Assembly: GCF_008831285.2 (NCBI RefSeq) | Contig: NC_045150.1 | Location: forward strand, 6,584,001-6,648,000 | Direction of reading: 5' to 3' | DNA length: 64,000 nt | DNA from: Nymphaea colorata | Lineage: Eukaryota > Streptophyta > Magnoliopsida > Nymphaeales > Nymphaeaceae | In this document: positions 38,491 to 50,000 of the stretch, one piece after another | Position numbering within the stretch: the stretch's first letter is position 1 | How the letters are laid out: every line of letters begins with the position of its first letter | Position numbers and translations under genes: made by a program | The notes under the pieces: generated by a model | Database searches by the model: none | What the model was told of the DNA's origin: nothing | The model's input: only the letters and a program-made list of their open reading frames with translations

Positions 38491-39101
38491 GAAGGGTCGA
38501 GTGCACATGAAGAAGGCATAGCTCCTCCCGCATAGAGTGTCCAGAAATCATAGCACCAATTCACCCATATAATTTCCAAGCCGCTTGAGCAACGTTAACA
38601 TGGGGTACATGGGAAAATGAAAAAAGAATTTGTGAGTTCAGCCTCAAGTCCCAAGGGAGTTGATTTAATTAGGCAACCTCTATAAACCATTTCAAAATAT
38701 TGAAACTAGACCAGATGACGAGAATGCTATAGGAAGAAAGACTATTTTGAGATCAGAATGTACAGTACATTCTTCAACTCGAGTATCATGCATGCCACCA
38801 ATTCTAGCACAGATGAATAATCCCCATGGGAATCAGACTGACGGCGCATTGTCAACTTGACCAGACTGAAGCTCAAATATGGCACCTACACTGAGTCAAC
38901 ACCACTCACAAACACGTAATAATGAGCCTTCAGCATATCTTAATATCACAAACACCTTTTTTCACATATTAAAGTACATTTCAGTAACAGTAAATTAGTC
39001 TGTCAAAAGTCCCACACCTATAAAAAAGAGTTGAAACGCAGAGGGAAGGAGGCAACTAATCGTGATTTACCTCTACAAGTTAAAAGCTAGCTCAGCTGAG
39101 C

Positions 39102-39106
39102 ATTAT

Positions 39107-39169
<63 letters not shown>
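39102..39169. repeat. Palindromic (CA)n(TA)n(TG)n microsatellite
   Basis: ACACACACAT runs into about 22 TA repeats and then ATGTGTGTGT. The whole tract equals its own reverse complement and could extrude as a cruciform. Confidence 0.9.
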
Positions 39170-40109
39170 CAGAAATGCAATAGGTTTGCCGTTTGTGAAG
39201 TCATCCTTTAACTGAAATTCAAATATGACATATTCTAGATCAAAATTCATATCTAAAATATTCCTTTCGAACAAAGTGATAATCCATTTTTTATGCTATG
39301 TTCAATCACGCAAGCAGATTATAATTACTAGCTAGCAATATATAACACGTACAACTTTTTTGGATGATCATATGAACTCTCGTGTCTCTAGGCAGACTTC
39401 CTCCAAGCAATTTTCATACATAATTGTAGATTTTATTTTTGCATTCATACTTTGCAGATGAAAGTGATTTTTTTTCCTGTTTTTTGTATCTTTGTGATAA
39501 AAGAGATTTGCTTATAGAATATGCAAAATCAATGGTAGAATGACTGTTACTAAAGTTGCTTCCCAATCAAAAACAGTATAAGAAATTAAATGTAAAGAAG
39601 AAGAAGAGGATAATGATGATGAGAAAAATATTTCTTTAGCAGTCCTTTTAATATATTGAACAATTCTTAACGCACTTTTCATGTGGTTGGAGGTTAGAGT
39701 ATGTTAATATTGATTGGGTGATCTAATATAAGGATGAATAACAGAGAAGTAAGATACTGTTCCTTTATAAAAAGCAAGTTTTTCTAGTGGCTTTCCGTAA
39801 TCACTTCTCATATTCATTCTAAGAACTTATTGTATATCCGCCACTTTCTTATATCCAATTCCAAACATGTAATACCTACTTTGAAAAGTTTAGTAGGGGT
39901 AGTTGTTAAATAATTAGTTGTCCAGGCGTCTATCCTTTTCAGGACTGGAACTGAAACTGCTATGAAACAAGTTGGAATTCATTGGACCGGAGGCCATAGC
40001 CCATGGTAAGAGTGGGTTAGGTTGCTACAAAACCTTTCAACAACAAATTTAGCTTGCGATTGAACATACCATCTTAGACAATACACAAACTAAATTTTGA
40101 AGCAAGCCA

Positions 40110-40440
40110 GACACTTCAATTGTCATTAAGAAATCTTTTAGTTTGTTTTGTTACTTCTTTATTTGTAATGATTATATCATCAACATGCAACAATAAGACA
40201 ATACTATCAACTGAAGTTTTCTTAATAGATAAGGCAATCGTAGTATAACATGACAATACTATCAGCTTAAAATGACGTTCCATACAAACTTTTTCCTTCA
40301 TGTCTGTATTGAAAGAGACTTTTCACATCCATGTATATGATATAGACGCCACTTTGTAATAAAGGCCACCACAATTATTGTCATAAAGATGTCATATGGG
40401 CTGTGACCACGAAAGCTTCTTAAAAATGGTTATATAAACT
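40110..40440 (-). pseudogene. Ty1/copia reverse transcriptase fragment
   Basis: Minus-strand translation of 40116-40301 reads KEKVCMERHF, then VDSIVLLLHVDDIIIT and TKQTKRFLND. This matches the order of the copia RT motifs (K-E-x-V-x-M-E-x-P and the Y-V-D-D catalytic box, here H-V-D-D). Upstream sequence continues in another frame. No LTRs, integrase or RNase H were found, so it is a short dead relic. Confidence 0.65.
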
Positions 40441-41288
40441 TGCGGGTATCCTTTTGTCTAGCTTTTAATATTTCCAAAGTTCCATGTTTTTTCTTTTTCT
40501 TTTCCTTTGAAGGCCCATCTTTATCTTATCATCTATTTTTCTTTGAAGTAAAGCTTTTATCTCCCAAGTCTTATATTTCCTTGAGACCTGTTTCAAACAA
40601 AAATGGAACAGTATTTAACTGTTCGAGATAAATATGACCCAAAGATTAAGATATATAGATTCAATATGGAACAACTTTAAAAGCTTTACTTCCTGGTGAA
40701 CATACAACTTCCAGGAGTATTTGTGAACTACAACTATGCAACTTACTATCAGATCTCATGATCACTGGCTTGATTAGGATCTATTTACCTACTCTGGCTG
40801 CTTCCGTATGATTTAATAATGCCCCAACCTGCAAAATGATGGTGCCGAAATGTTGAAAAAGTCGTGCATATTTTATTTATTTCATTAGACAATAACTTGA
40901 AAGACTTTGAAACAAGGCCGACGTACTATGTGTAGTAAAATTATGAGCAAATTTCTTTGATTTTTACACTTTTATGCTCGCACCCAAATTCTAATACGTA
41001 TTCTTATTTTAAGTTTTATTTTCTAATTTATTAGTTTATCTTTGATGCCTAATCTCTAGTTACAGGCCTGAAATTACTGTCGAGACGGATCCAGTAGAAG
41101 CTTATGTACACAATATACACGAAACATTGACATGTCAATATGAAGCTTGAAGGATGAATGGTGAACACGTGTTTGGACGAAGTTGTTTTTAAAAGATCGG
41201 TTTTGTGAAAAAATGGTTTTAATATTTTTTTTTTAAAATTGGTTGTAAAAAAATGGTTTTAATATCATTTTTTAAAAATGATTAGTAT

Positions 41289-41580
41289 GTTGGGATGGCA
41301 TTAGAAATGTCAATGGATTGGATTCGAATAGAAATATACTCTCAATCATATTTGTTTTTTCAGGTATTTACATATTCAAATTCGAATATGGATGAATCTG
41401 AATTTCACTTTGAATCTGATCTGCATCCTATTTTTATATTCACATCTGAATTTGAATCTGAATTTTAAACTAAATCTGGCCAATTTTCAAAACGTAAGGG
41501 CATTGATATAAGATAATTATGTAAAACTAAATTTGATTCAAATCGGAATTTGATTGGATATTTATGTATAGGATGTCATT
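41289..41580. mobile_element. Degraded element of GAATCTGAAT/GATTCGAAT reiterations
   Basis: It begins near AATGTCAATGGATTGG and contains many permuted ATTCAAATTCGAAT, GAATCTGAATTT and CATCTGAATTTG words. It resembles those at 7655-8040 and 28702-29128. Ends are not clear. Confidence 0.45.
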
Positions 41581-41650
41581 GTTTATATCTCAATTTTTTT
41601 CTTTAAAAAATGTGTTCAATCGTGTCACATCATCCACGCCATCAAGGCAG

Positions 41651-41734
41651 GTGCCACATAAAAATAACCAAGTATCTCATCACACATGCCTAGTGCCACA
41701 TAAAAATACCAAGTATCTTCATCACACATGCCTA
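41651..41734. repeat. 42-bp direct tandem duplication upstream of the KCS gene
   Basis: GTGCCACATAAAAATAACCA...CACATGCCTA is followed immediately by a second copy differing by two single-base indels. Confidence 0.85.
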
Positions 41735-41884
41735 GACGGCCGGGGGCGTTAGAATAAATTATTTCAAAACAATTGAGTTTGTAAACACGCATATTGCACC
41801 TTCTACACCACTTAAAACAAGCGTACCAGACGGTTCACACTTGAGACACCTCATGTTCAGTTAGTAATACTTTCTCGATGTAAC

Positions 41885-41896
41885 ATTATATATAAC
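41885..41896 (+). promoter_or_regulatory. Candidate TATA box for the KCS gene
   Basis: ATTATATATAAC lies about 160 bp before the ATG. That would give a leader of roughly 130 nt. Position and sequence fit a plant TATA box; this is inferred. Confidence 0.4.
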
Positions 41897-42052
41897 AAGC
41901 TTTGTAGAATTATAAAATGTACTGCATCGGCTAGATGCACCACCCTTCATTGATGTCCGATTTCTTGATCATGTTGCACTTCCAATGGTCTTACTTCCAA
42001 GCTACTTGATGCTTCTCTCTAGCAATAGAAGTTAGATATCAGTACTTGACAG

Positions 42053-42464
42053 ATGGCGAGAGAAGAAGCCCTACTCTCTCCTGAAATCACAGAGCAAGGT
42101 GTCCAGGCCACCGGCCCGGATGCCGGCTCCCTGAGCTTTTCCGTCAGGGTGCGCCGGCGGCTGCCTGATTTCTTGCAGTCGATTGACCTGAAGTATGTTA
42201 AACTTGGTTACCACTATATCATAAAGCATGGATTGATGTATCTTTGGAGTGTCGTCGTTCTCGCCGTCGTCTTGTTGAGCGCAGAGGTTGTGAAGCTGAC
42301 CAAGGATGGTGCACAGGGTGTGCTCGACAAGGAGGTCCTTTTCCTTGCGCTACTGTTGGTGGGCCTACTTACTTTTGTGTATCTTGAGCTGTGCCCTAGG
42401 TCAATTTATCTAGTCGACTATGCTTGTTGCAGTCTACCGGATGAGTACAAGGTTCTCTCTCTCT

Positions 42465-42502
<38 letters not shown>

Positions 42503-42816
42503 CTCATGTTAATATTGTATACATATCTGAAGTAGGAATAGGAAAGATCATTTATGATCCAAGACAAATCCAGCCCGAACATATTTAGTCACACCCATAT
42601 AGGTTTTGAACAAAGAAATCCTTCGGCCTCTCACAACATATTATGTCATACATTATCATGTTGTATGTTTAGTTATACCCACTCCACTACAATGCATTGG
42701 GTGCAGTGATTGGATAGAACTAGAGATGGTAGACAATTTCAGAGAATTCAGCCTCTACCATCTTGAGCTCTGTCCAATCACAGCCATCAATGCATTGGAT
42801 CAAGTGGCTATAATGA

Positions 42817-42857
<41 letters not shown>

Positions 42858-45285
42858 CACACCATGATCAATGGTGGCGTACACAGCTTTTTTAATTCAA
42901 CTGATCGATGACTAGGGCAAGGAGATCCATTGGCACCATGTATCTTTGTAGAAGTCTTTAGGGTTTTAGCATGTCCTTCACTTAGAGAATAATTGTTCAA
43001 CTATTGAGAAAAAGTGATGGTGCATTATCTATAGAAGATTAATACTCTTGATAACCAATTCTAACACACACACACACACACACATATCCTAAGAACTTCA
43101 CTAGTCAATTATATTCCCAATTAACATAACGAACATATTTCCAGGTTTAACACAATGAACACATCTTCAGGTGTCCAGGCAAGAATTTATTGAGCTCGCT
43201 AAGAAGTCAGGCAACTTTGATGACACCAACCTTGAATTCCTCCAGCGCACCCTCAAGAAATCTGGCATCGGCGATGAGTCCTACCTTCCAAGGCATGTTA
43301 TTTCTTCGCCTTCGAGGTCCGTGACTATCGCTCAGGGTCGGGAAGAAGCGGCTGTTCTCATGTTTGGAGCCGTCGACAGCGTTCTCTTCAGCACCAAAAT
43401 CCACCCAAGGGACATCACCATCCTAGTTGTGAATTGTGGCATCTTCAATGTTGTACCTTCCCTCTCAGCCATGCTGGTCAACCACTATAAGATGAGATCA
43501 GACATTCAGACCTACAACCTGGGCGGCATGGGGTGTGCTGCTGGTGCCATTGCCATCGACCTTGCTCGCGCCCTCCTCGATTCACGCCCCGGCACCTACG
43601 CTCTTGTAGTTAGCACTGAGATCATCACTGCCACTTGGTATACATTTCCCTCCCTCCTCCATGAGTTCAACAACTGAGATGTGTCTCAGATCCGAGGCTG
43701 ATCTGAAATTCTTTAGGCTCTGTTTGATACACAAGAAAAACACTGTGCAATGTGGATTTTTTTTCAACTTTGTACCGTTTTTCCTTGCAGCATCAAACAT
43801 AAGGAATTTTACCCTGCTTTTTTCATTCAAATCAGAAAAACTTCCCCCTCAAAAAAGTCCGACCTAGAAGGTCCGACTTTTTTCCACGAAAAACTTTTCC
43901 TTCTGTACATTGAAAAATTCTTCCTTCTTGCATCAAACAGGGCCTTAAGGTTGCGTTTGATTACAGTGTGTCTGAGATCCACAGTGATCTCAGAATCTCG
44001 TTTGATTACAGTGATTTTGAGGTCCAAACCCCACCCCCCTCCTTCATCAAATCTCAAATCCACGCCTTCTATACTATAGCATGGATTTGAGATCCACGTG
44101 TGGGTGGATGCTGAAATCCACAGTTTGATAAAACTGTGGATTTCAGACCTTTTCGGACCTGAGATCCGTGAGAAATCAAACTCAACTTAAATTTATTTGC
44201 AGTGCACGAAGTAAGCAAACCCTGGATTTAAGATCTATAGAAAAATGAGATTTGAGATTCTCAGTACAGACCCAAAAACCTTAGATTTGGGGTTGGATGA
44301 GAGTGCATCTGAGCTTAAGTCCTCGGGTTTGAGATCCTTAATGATTTTAGAGGACTACTAGATACATGTTGTGATGTTGGAGGAGGGGATTCTCTATTTC
44401 AACTAGTTGAATTTACCCATGCTTGCATGGGATATGCATGCCCAACCCCAAACTGAAGTCACCAACATTACAAGGAAGATCAGAAATAACAAATTTGAAT
44501 GTTCACCATTTCAAGTGACAACGTTAACATTCAATGTCTTTTTTGGAACTTGAAGTTCCTAACTAGTTGGATCGATTCCTCTGTTTGACATCAGGTATGC
44601 TGGTAAAGATATTGCAATGCTCCTACCCAACTGCTTCCTTCGCATGGGTGCCACTGCTGTCCTCCTAACAAACCGCCGGCTCGACCGTTGGCGAGCCAAG
44701 TATGAGCTCAAGCAACTCGTCCGCAACCATAAGGCAGCTAATGACCAAGCCTTCCATTGTGTCATGCAAAAGGAGGACGACGAGAAGAAGAAAGGCCTTC
44801 TTGTTGCTAGAGACATACTGGAGGTAGGTGGACAAGTTCTCAAGGACCACATCACGACACTTGGGCCGCTTGTTCTCCCCATCTCTGAGCAGATACACTT
44901 CTTCTCTGCACTGGTCTTAAGGAAGGGGAAGTCTAAGCCATACATTCCAGACTTCAAGCAAGCTTTTGAGCATGTCTGTGTCCTAGCATGTAGCAAGGTA
45001 GTGCTGGATAAGATACAGAAGAACTTGGAGCTCACTGAGGAGTACATGGAGGCATCCAAGATGACATTGCATAAGTTTGGCAACACATCAAGCAGTAGTG
45101 TGTGGTATGAGTTAGCTTATTTAGAGGCTAAGGGAAGGATAAAGAAGGGAGACAGAGTGTGGCAAATTTCATTTGGCTCAGGCTTCAAGTGCAATAGTGT
45201 GGTCTGGGTAGCACTGAGAAATGCAAGGAAGAATGAAAATAACCCTTGGATAGATTGCATTGGAGAGTACCCTAAGGTGGTATAA
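42053..45285 (+). CDS. KCS: 3-ketoacyl-CoA synthase (FAE1-type) with an altered catalytic His
   Basis: Three exons, 42053-42451, 43171-43637 and 44595-45285, give 518 aa plus stop, a normal KCS length. Two N-terminal hydrophobic helices (about 62-80 and 94-111) precede the FAE1/CUT1 domain. Landmarks are [40 protein letters not shown] with the nucleophile Cys255, [20 protein letters not shown], and C-terminal KRGDRVWQ-like [22 protein letters not shown] enzymes sit in the ER membrane. They condense malonyl-CoA with long-chain acyl-CoA as the first step of very-long-chain fatty acid elongation for wax, suberin and sphingolipids. His334, His415, His448 and Asn452 align with conserved KCS residues. 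The His of the usual C-I-H-A-G-G block is Leu419 here (HVCVLACSK), codon CTA at 44983-44985. Activity is therefore uncertain; a non-catalytic or regulatory role is possible. The reading frame is otherwise intact, arguing against a simple pseudogene. Which KCS clade it belongs to is not resolved. Confidence 0.93.
42453..42497. repeat. (CT)n(TA)n microsatellite directly after the KCS exon 1 donor
   Basis: The intron begins GTTCTCTCTCTCTCTTTATATA and continues as about 14 TA repeats. The repeat starts within three bases of the donor site. Confidence 0.9.
42672..42814. repeat. Long imperfect fold-back in KCS intron 1
   Basis: Left arm 42672-42733 and right arm 42754-42814 are inverted copies with about 78% identity around a 20-base loop. 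Perfect blocks include CAATGCATTG, GTGATTGGA and AGATGGTAGA. Several differences would be G:U pairs in RNA. The size fits a plant microRNA-type hairpin or a short fold-back transposon. Confidence 0.75.
42818..42857. repeat. (CT)n(TA)n microsatellite in KCS intron 1
   Basis: About eleven CT followed by about nine TA dinucleotides, immediately after the fold-back. A (CA)n run follows at about 43066-43083. Confidence 0.9.
43713..43947. mobile_element. Tourist-like MITE in KCS intron 2
   Basis: TTA (43713-43715) is followed by GGCTCTGTTTGAT. The element ends ATCAAACAGGGCC followed by TTA (43945-43947). A 229-bp element with 13-bp inverted ends and a TTA target duplication is the signature of PIF/Harbinger-derived Tourist MITEs. 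Confidence 0.8.
43948..44190. mobile_element. Second MITE abutting the first, GAGATCC-rich
   Basis: It starts AGGTTGCGTTTGATT directly at the shared TTA and ends AATCAAACTCAAC followed by TTA. The interior repeats GAGATCCAC, GATTTGAGATCC and ATCTCAGAATC. Similar text occurs at 56553-56790, 62655-62925 and near 63670-63740. Confidence 0.7.
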
Positions 45286-45365
45286 GGGAGAAATATAAAC
45301 AAGTACTGCATTCCTGACTGATTCACATTTACCTAGCTCCCTAAGTTTTCCTTACCTTTTTTTTC

Positions 45366-45371
45366 AATAAA
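45366..45371 (+). terminator. Poly(A) signal candidate for the KCS gene
   Basis: AATAAA lies 80 bp past the stop codon, after a T-run. Confidence 0.5.
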
Positions 45372-47019
45372 AGAAACCATTGGTAATTCGCAGCTTGTCT
45401 AATACAAATGCTTACTTGAGTCAGTTAGGGAGTCTGTGGAATAATTGCCCTCTAGCATGGCTTTTGTATAGATATTTCTTGCCATCACATTAATTTTGTA
45501 TCCTTCTTCTGACTATAAGTGATCTCTTTTTTGGGGAAAAAGTAAAAACTTCAGTTGGGCAGAGGCAAAACCCACCTGTTGTAACTCTTGAATTCCAAAA
45601 CAAGCTCACTGTTCAGTGCTCATGTAAGAAAAGCACAGCCATCTTTAAATTTCTTTCTTTTAGGTAAATGCTTTAAAGCATATTTTTCTTAGACCGCCGA
45701 ATTAAAGTTGTTTTCAAGTTTTTATACATAGAAATTTTGATTCTTTAACTCTTGGGTCGTAAGCTCTAGAAGACATGGTAAACCCTAAGCAAGGGAAGCC
45801 CACCTTGAGCCACAGAGGAACCTCCAGAAAAAAGCTCGACTAGTTTGCAGCTTGCCTACAGGTACACTTTCCCGGTGGCAGCTAGCTACTTGTTTTCAGT
45901 TTTCATGCGCAGGAGTGGAGACATCTTGAAGGATAACAAAATGTGAATCCTCGTGGCACCAACAAAAAGCAGGCCTCCGGAACTAATTACACTAACCCAT
46001 CCATGCACTTGAAAATTCTGAAATGTTGGACATGCCCTTGCAATTAGGTCACAATCCAATAAAAGTCTTAGGAATTCCGGAAAAAAGTATGAAAGATACT
46101 ATTTTGGCTTCTCTTGAACGATTTATAAGCAATTTTACTCAGCAACTGTTGCCTAAATTCCAAGGTCCACTGCAGATTAGAACCCTGTGACAGAGCTGAT
46201 TAAAAACAAACTTATACGAGATAAAGGTTTGCAAACGATAAGGAATCACTTAGAAAAGATGTGCTATCATGACATCTGAGGACAGAATATTAGGTACTTT
46301 CTGTAATTGTTTCTGTAATTTCCTGGGTGTGTAAGAGGTGTGTAAGAGGTTAACAGATCACAACCCAACCCCTGGGTTGCATTGAGACCTGGATGTGGTA
46401 TAATACACCTGTCATTTAGAGTGCCGTAATCCACTTTTTACAAGAAATAACACCCATGGAAATCCAGTTCTAGTCCAACTAGCATAAGCTCATGTTATGC
46501 CCCTTAAGCAACTTTTTGTCATTTTCACAAAAGATCAAATAAAAACAAAAGCCGAACACTTGACATCCCACTGGTAAAACCCTTTCGAGCGTATTCTCTT
46601 AACCCCCAAGTCATATGTTCATATGATCAGCTTGCAGGGGTCAAGGCCCTTCCACTTATTCATATATAAAACAAAGAAGGAAACGAAGAAAAACGACAAC
46701 AGAAAACGAAACAAAAGACCTCACAGATAAAACTATACAGATCGCAGGAGAATGGGGAGCAGAAAACGTGTAAAATTAAGTGGTTGCTGTTGGATATTTG
46801 GGACAAGAAGTGCGTCCACCCTGAACCCCATGTAGCTTAATTGGCCTGCTATACACATGCACACACCACACAATTTTGTACAAAATATCCTGCCATTGTG
46901 AACTGAGTAGCTCAGTTTCCATGCCGGGTTTGGATCCCAGAGATCATACATAACCAGTAGCAGGAAGAAGGAAAAAGCCCAGAATAAATATTTCATGTAA
47001 AATGAAGAAACAAATTAAA
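45372..47019. other. Spacer between convergent KCS and glucanase genes
   Basis: Unique sequence with no gene recognised. Its right part (about 46700-47019) is probably the glucanase 3' UTR. A small direct repeat GTGTAAGAG(GT) occurs near 46328-46350. Confidence 0.5.
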
Positions 47020-50000
47020 TCACAGGAATGCCAAAACTGAGAACACAAATATCGATAAACACAGAACTTCTGCAAATGTCACCTGCCTGCAATTGCACCC
47101 ACCAGTAAGTGTCACACTCTGATCAATCATGATCTCGAACTTGCAGTTTCCTGTTGATGGATCCGTGGTTGTCACTGTAGCAAGGTTGTTGAAATCACAA
47201 GCAATTGGAACCTGGTTGTTCTTCTGATAGTACATGTTAAATGCATATGATATGTTCCCACGGCTATCCAGATTGTTGCAAGATGCACCATATACAAGAC
47301 TCGTGCAGTCCGATAGGGCGCATGCATAGCTCACGCTATCAGCGACGTGAGAGTCCGTCAGATTAGCTCCTGGTTTAAATACACACCACTTCCTGGCCAT
47401 ATACTTGGCACCTTTTGCTGGGATCAGCTGGCTGCTAGTTCCTTGACCCAAATTCAGAACATACTTTGCAGTTCCATCATAGTTGAAGATGCCCCAGTGC
47501 CTCTCAAAGTTTCCTGGCTGAATACTCTTATCATCCTCATCTATGAGACTGAACAAATAAGCATCAACAGGTCCACTTCTCATGGGCGTGCCCTGCCCCT
47601 GGGAGATGTGTTTCATGAAACCTTGATTGAATCTTTGAGCATATTGGGGATTTGCATTCTTATCACCATCAGTCGGCCAGCCAATTTCCCCAACAATCAC
47701 TGACATGTTGCCAAATCCATTCTTCTGGAGTGCCCAAATCAATGTATCATGATTGGCATCAAAGACGTTTGAGTACGTCCTTCCATTGTCATCCAGTGGT
47801 TGTGCAGTGCCATCAAAGAATGCAAAATCAACTGGGAAGTTTGGGTCACTATATAAGCTAATAAATGGATAGATGTTAACAGTAAATGGGGATCCATTGT
47901 CACTAAGAAATTTCACAATGGACAGCATGAGATCACGAATGTCTGACCGGAAGTCACCCCCGGAAGGGTACTGAGTTGAAGATTGATAAACAGCAGCATT
48001 GAAGGGTACTGTAACCTTCACTCTGTTTGCTAAACCAGCCTTAACAAGAGCATTCTGAACATTTTGAAGAGCAGGGAAAGTGACCCCGAGGAAGGTTCCA
48101 TTGAGAGTAAGTAAGAAAGGTTCATTTCCAACAGCTACATATCTGGTTAGACAACATAGTTTTAGTCACAAAATAGAACATAAAAAGCCATATATCGATA
48201 ACTGAAAGACTAATGCCTCCCGTCAAAAATAATGTATAGCAAATTTTACCAGTTTCAACAACATAAATGACATCCACAGCCAAATACACCAACCACATGT
48301 AAGCTGAGCAAGAGAAGTGAACAAAAGATCACCAAGATAGAAAAAGAAAATCAAGGTGACAAAAGGCTTCTGAGGTTGTTTTGTTTCATTAACCATAACG
48401 AACTAAGAACTGAATGAACCATAAGTTTTTGGTTCTGCAGCATTTCTCTCTTTCTTCCTTCCTACTCCCATTGAATTTTTCAAAGTTTCAGAAGCACCAA
48501 CTAGGTTCCTTTCTGAAAGGCCATAAAAAAGTGAGCAGATAAACAATGAAGAATAACCAATCATCATGGATTATTCAGTTTCCATGGAAGGAATCACGTT
48601 AGGAATTCTTTGAGCATATAAAGTATTGTCAAGCGCATTAAAATTAGTGAAAGTATTATGACCAAAAGAATTTTTTTTTTCAAAGTAAAATGAATCTGCA
48701 ATCCAGTAGCTCTATCCAGCTACATCCATATCTAAACACAGACACCGGAGATGATGTTAAGCAGAAAGTTTACAATTTCGCAGGGGAAATGGAGTCATCT
48801 AAATGCTATGAGTTCCTATTGGTGTTGATGAAGATTGAAGAGTAACCATAATTCCTGAACTTTGAAGGGAAAGTGCATCCAGCCAAAACTAGGAATCAAT
48901 TAATAATATTGTAGAAAAAGGGATGCACTGGACTAGGTTAGCCTGGACCATTCTATAAAGGACTTCAAGTTTAGATTATGGTTCAAGTTACCAGCGATTC
49001 ATATGACTCTGTTACAGTATAAAGGTGGTTAGCACCAGATGCTTTTGAAGGATTGATTGACCGACCTTGAATAGGACAGTTTTGTATGGAATGCAGCGGC
49101 CTTTGAGCCTATACCTATCTTAGAAATTGTATACTGAATAAAGCCGCCAGCAAATGTGTCAAACTCTTTGCGTTAGTTAAGATGGTGCTCAGGAAGGCCA
49201 TCATGTGGTTTCACAAGACTGCCACATTGGAAAGGGAGCTGACACTCCAAATAATATGTCTGTCAACAACGGACACCCATTTCATAAATGGAAACTACAA
49301 CGTGAATCTTAATTCACAGTTTTCAAACACAGCTGAAACCCCAGTCAAGCCTAAAATAACTGGACAGTTCACAACCCCACCTACATAAAGAATCAAGCTT
49401 CCTGGGCAATAGCATTTCTGTTGACTAAAGAGGGTATTGCATATGAATGTAATTTGACAACTGCTGCAGATCTTCAGAAACAAGGGTTGCAGCACTCCAG
49501 GAGGTAAACTGGTAACAGAAGAAGCAAACTCCACAAGTTAAGTTTAAATGATTTCTATGGGGGCATATTCCAAAAGCTAGTAAGGGTTTTGAAGAGAATA
49601 TCTATATCTTCCAAAAACAAGAATAGGACCAGAAACAAAAACAACAAAAGTTGACAGTACAGCAATCTTTGACAACTAATGCATTATGCAGTAGAGGGAC
49701 ATTTTATCAAACTTTCAGGGATTGGAATCTTACGAATTCGAAGAAGAAATCTAAGTCTTCCAACAGCAAACATGATTTTCAGTTTCATACAGAAATTTGG
49801 AATTTCAGCTACACAAGAATGTAGAGAAGTTCTACAAAGACCTGAGAAAAAGATGAACTGGCAGAAGCCCATGAAAGCAAGATCCAAAAATAGAAGTGTA
49901 CAAGCTGAGTTCTGAAGAGGCTATAAAGTCAAAGATTCTCATTATCCAACCCAAGAAGATCTTCTTAAGCAAATCAAGTAACATCTGTAAGAAGCTAAAC

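Larger units (their letters stand above)
36944..40100. other. SRF 3' flank and gene-free spacer
   Basis: No gene recognised. It holds a (CT)n(TA)n tract (about 37615-37696), a (TA)n run (about 38460-38487) and a CCGTCGGCAA-rich patch (38195-38300). A palindromic CA-TA-TG microsatellite lies at 39102-39169. Confidence 0.5.

Noticed and set aside
44617..45285. Starting the KCS protein at the internal Met297
   Set aside because: The upstream exons carry the membrane helices and active-site Cys in frame with good splice sites, so the internal Met is not the start.
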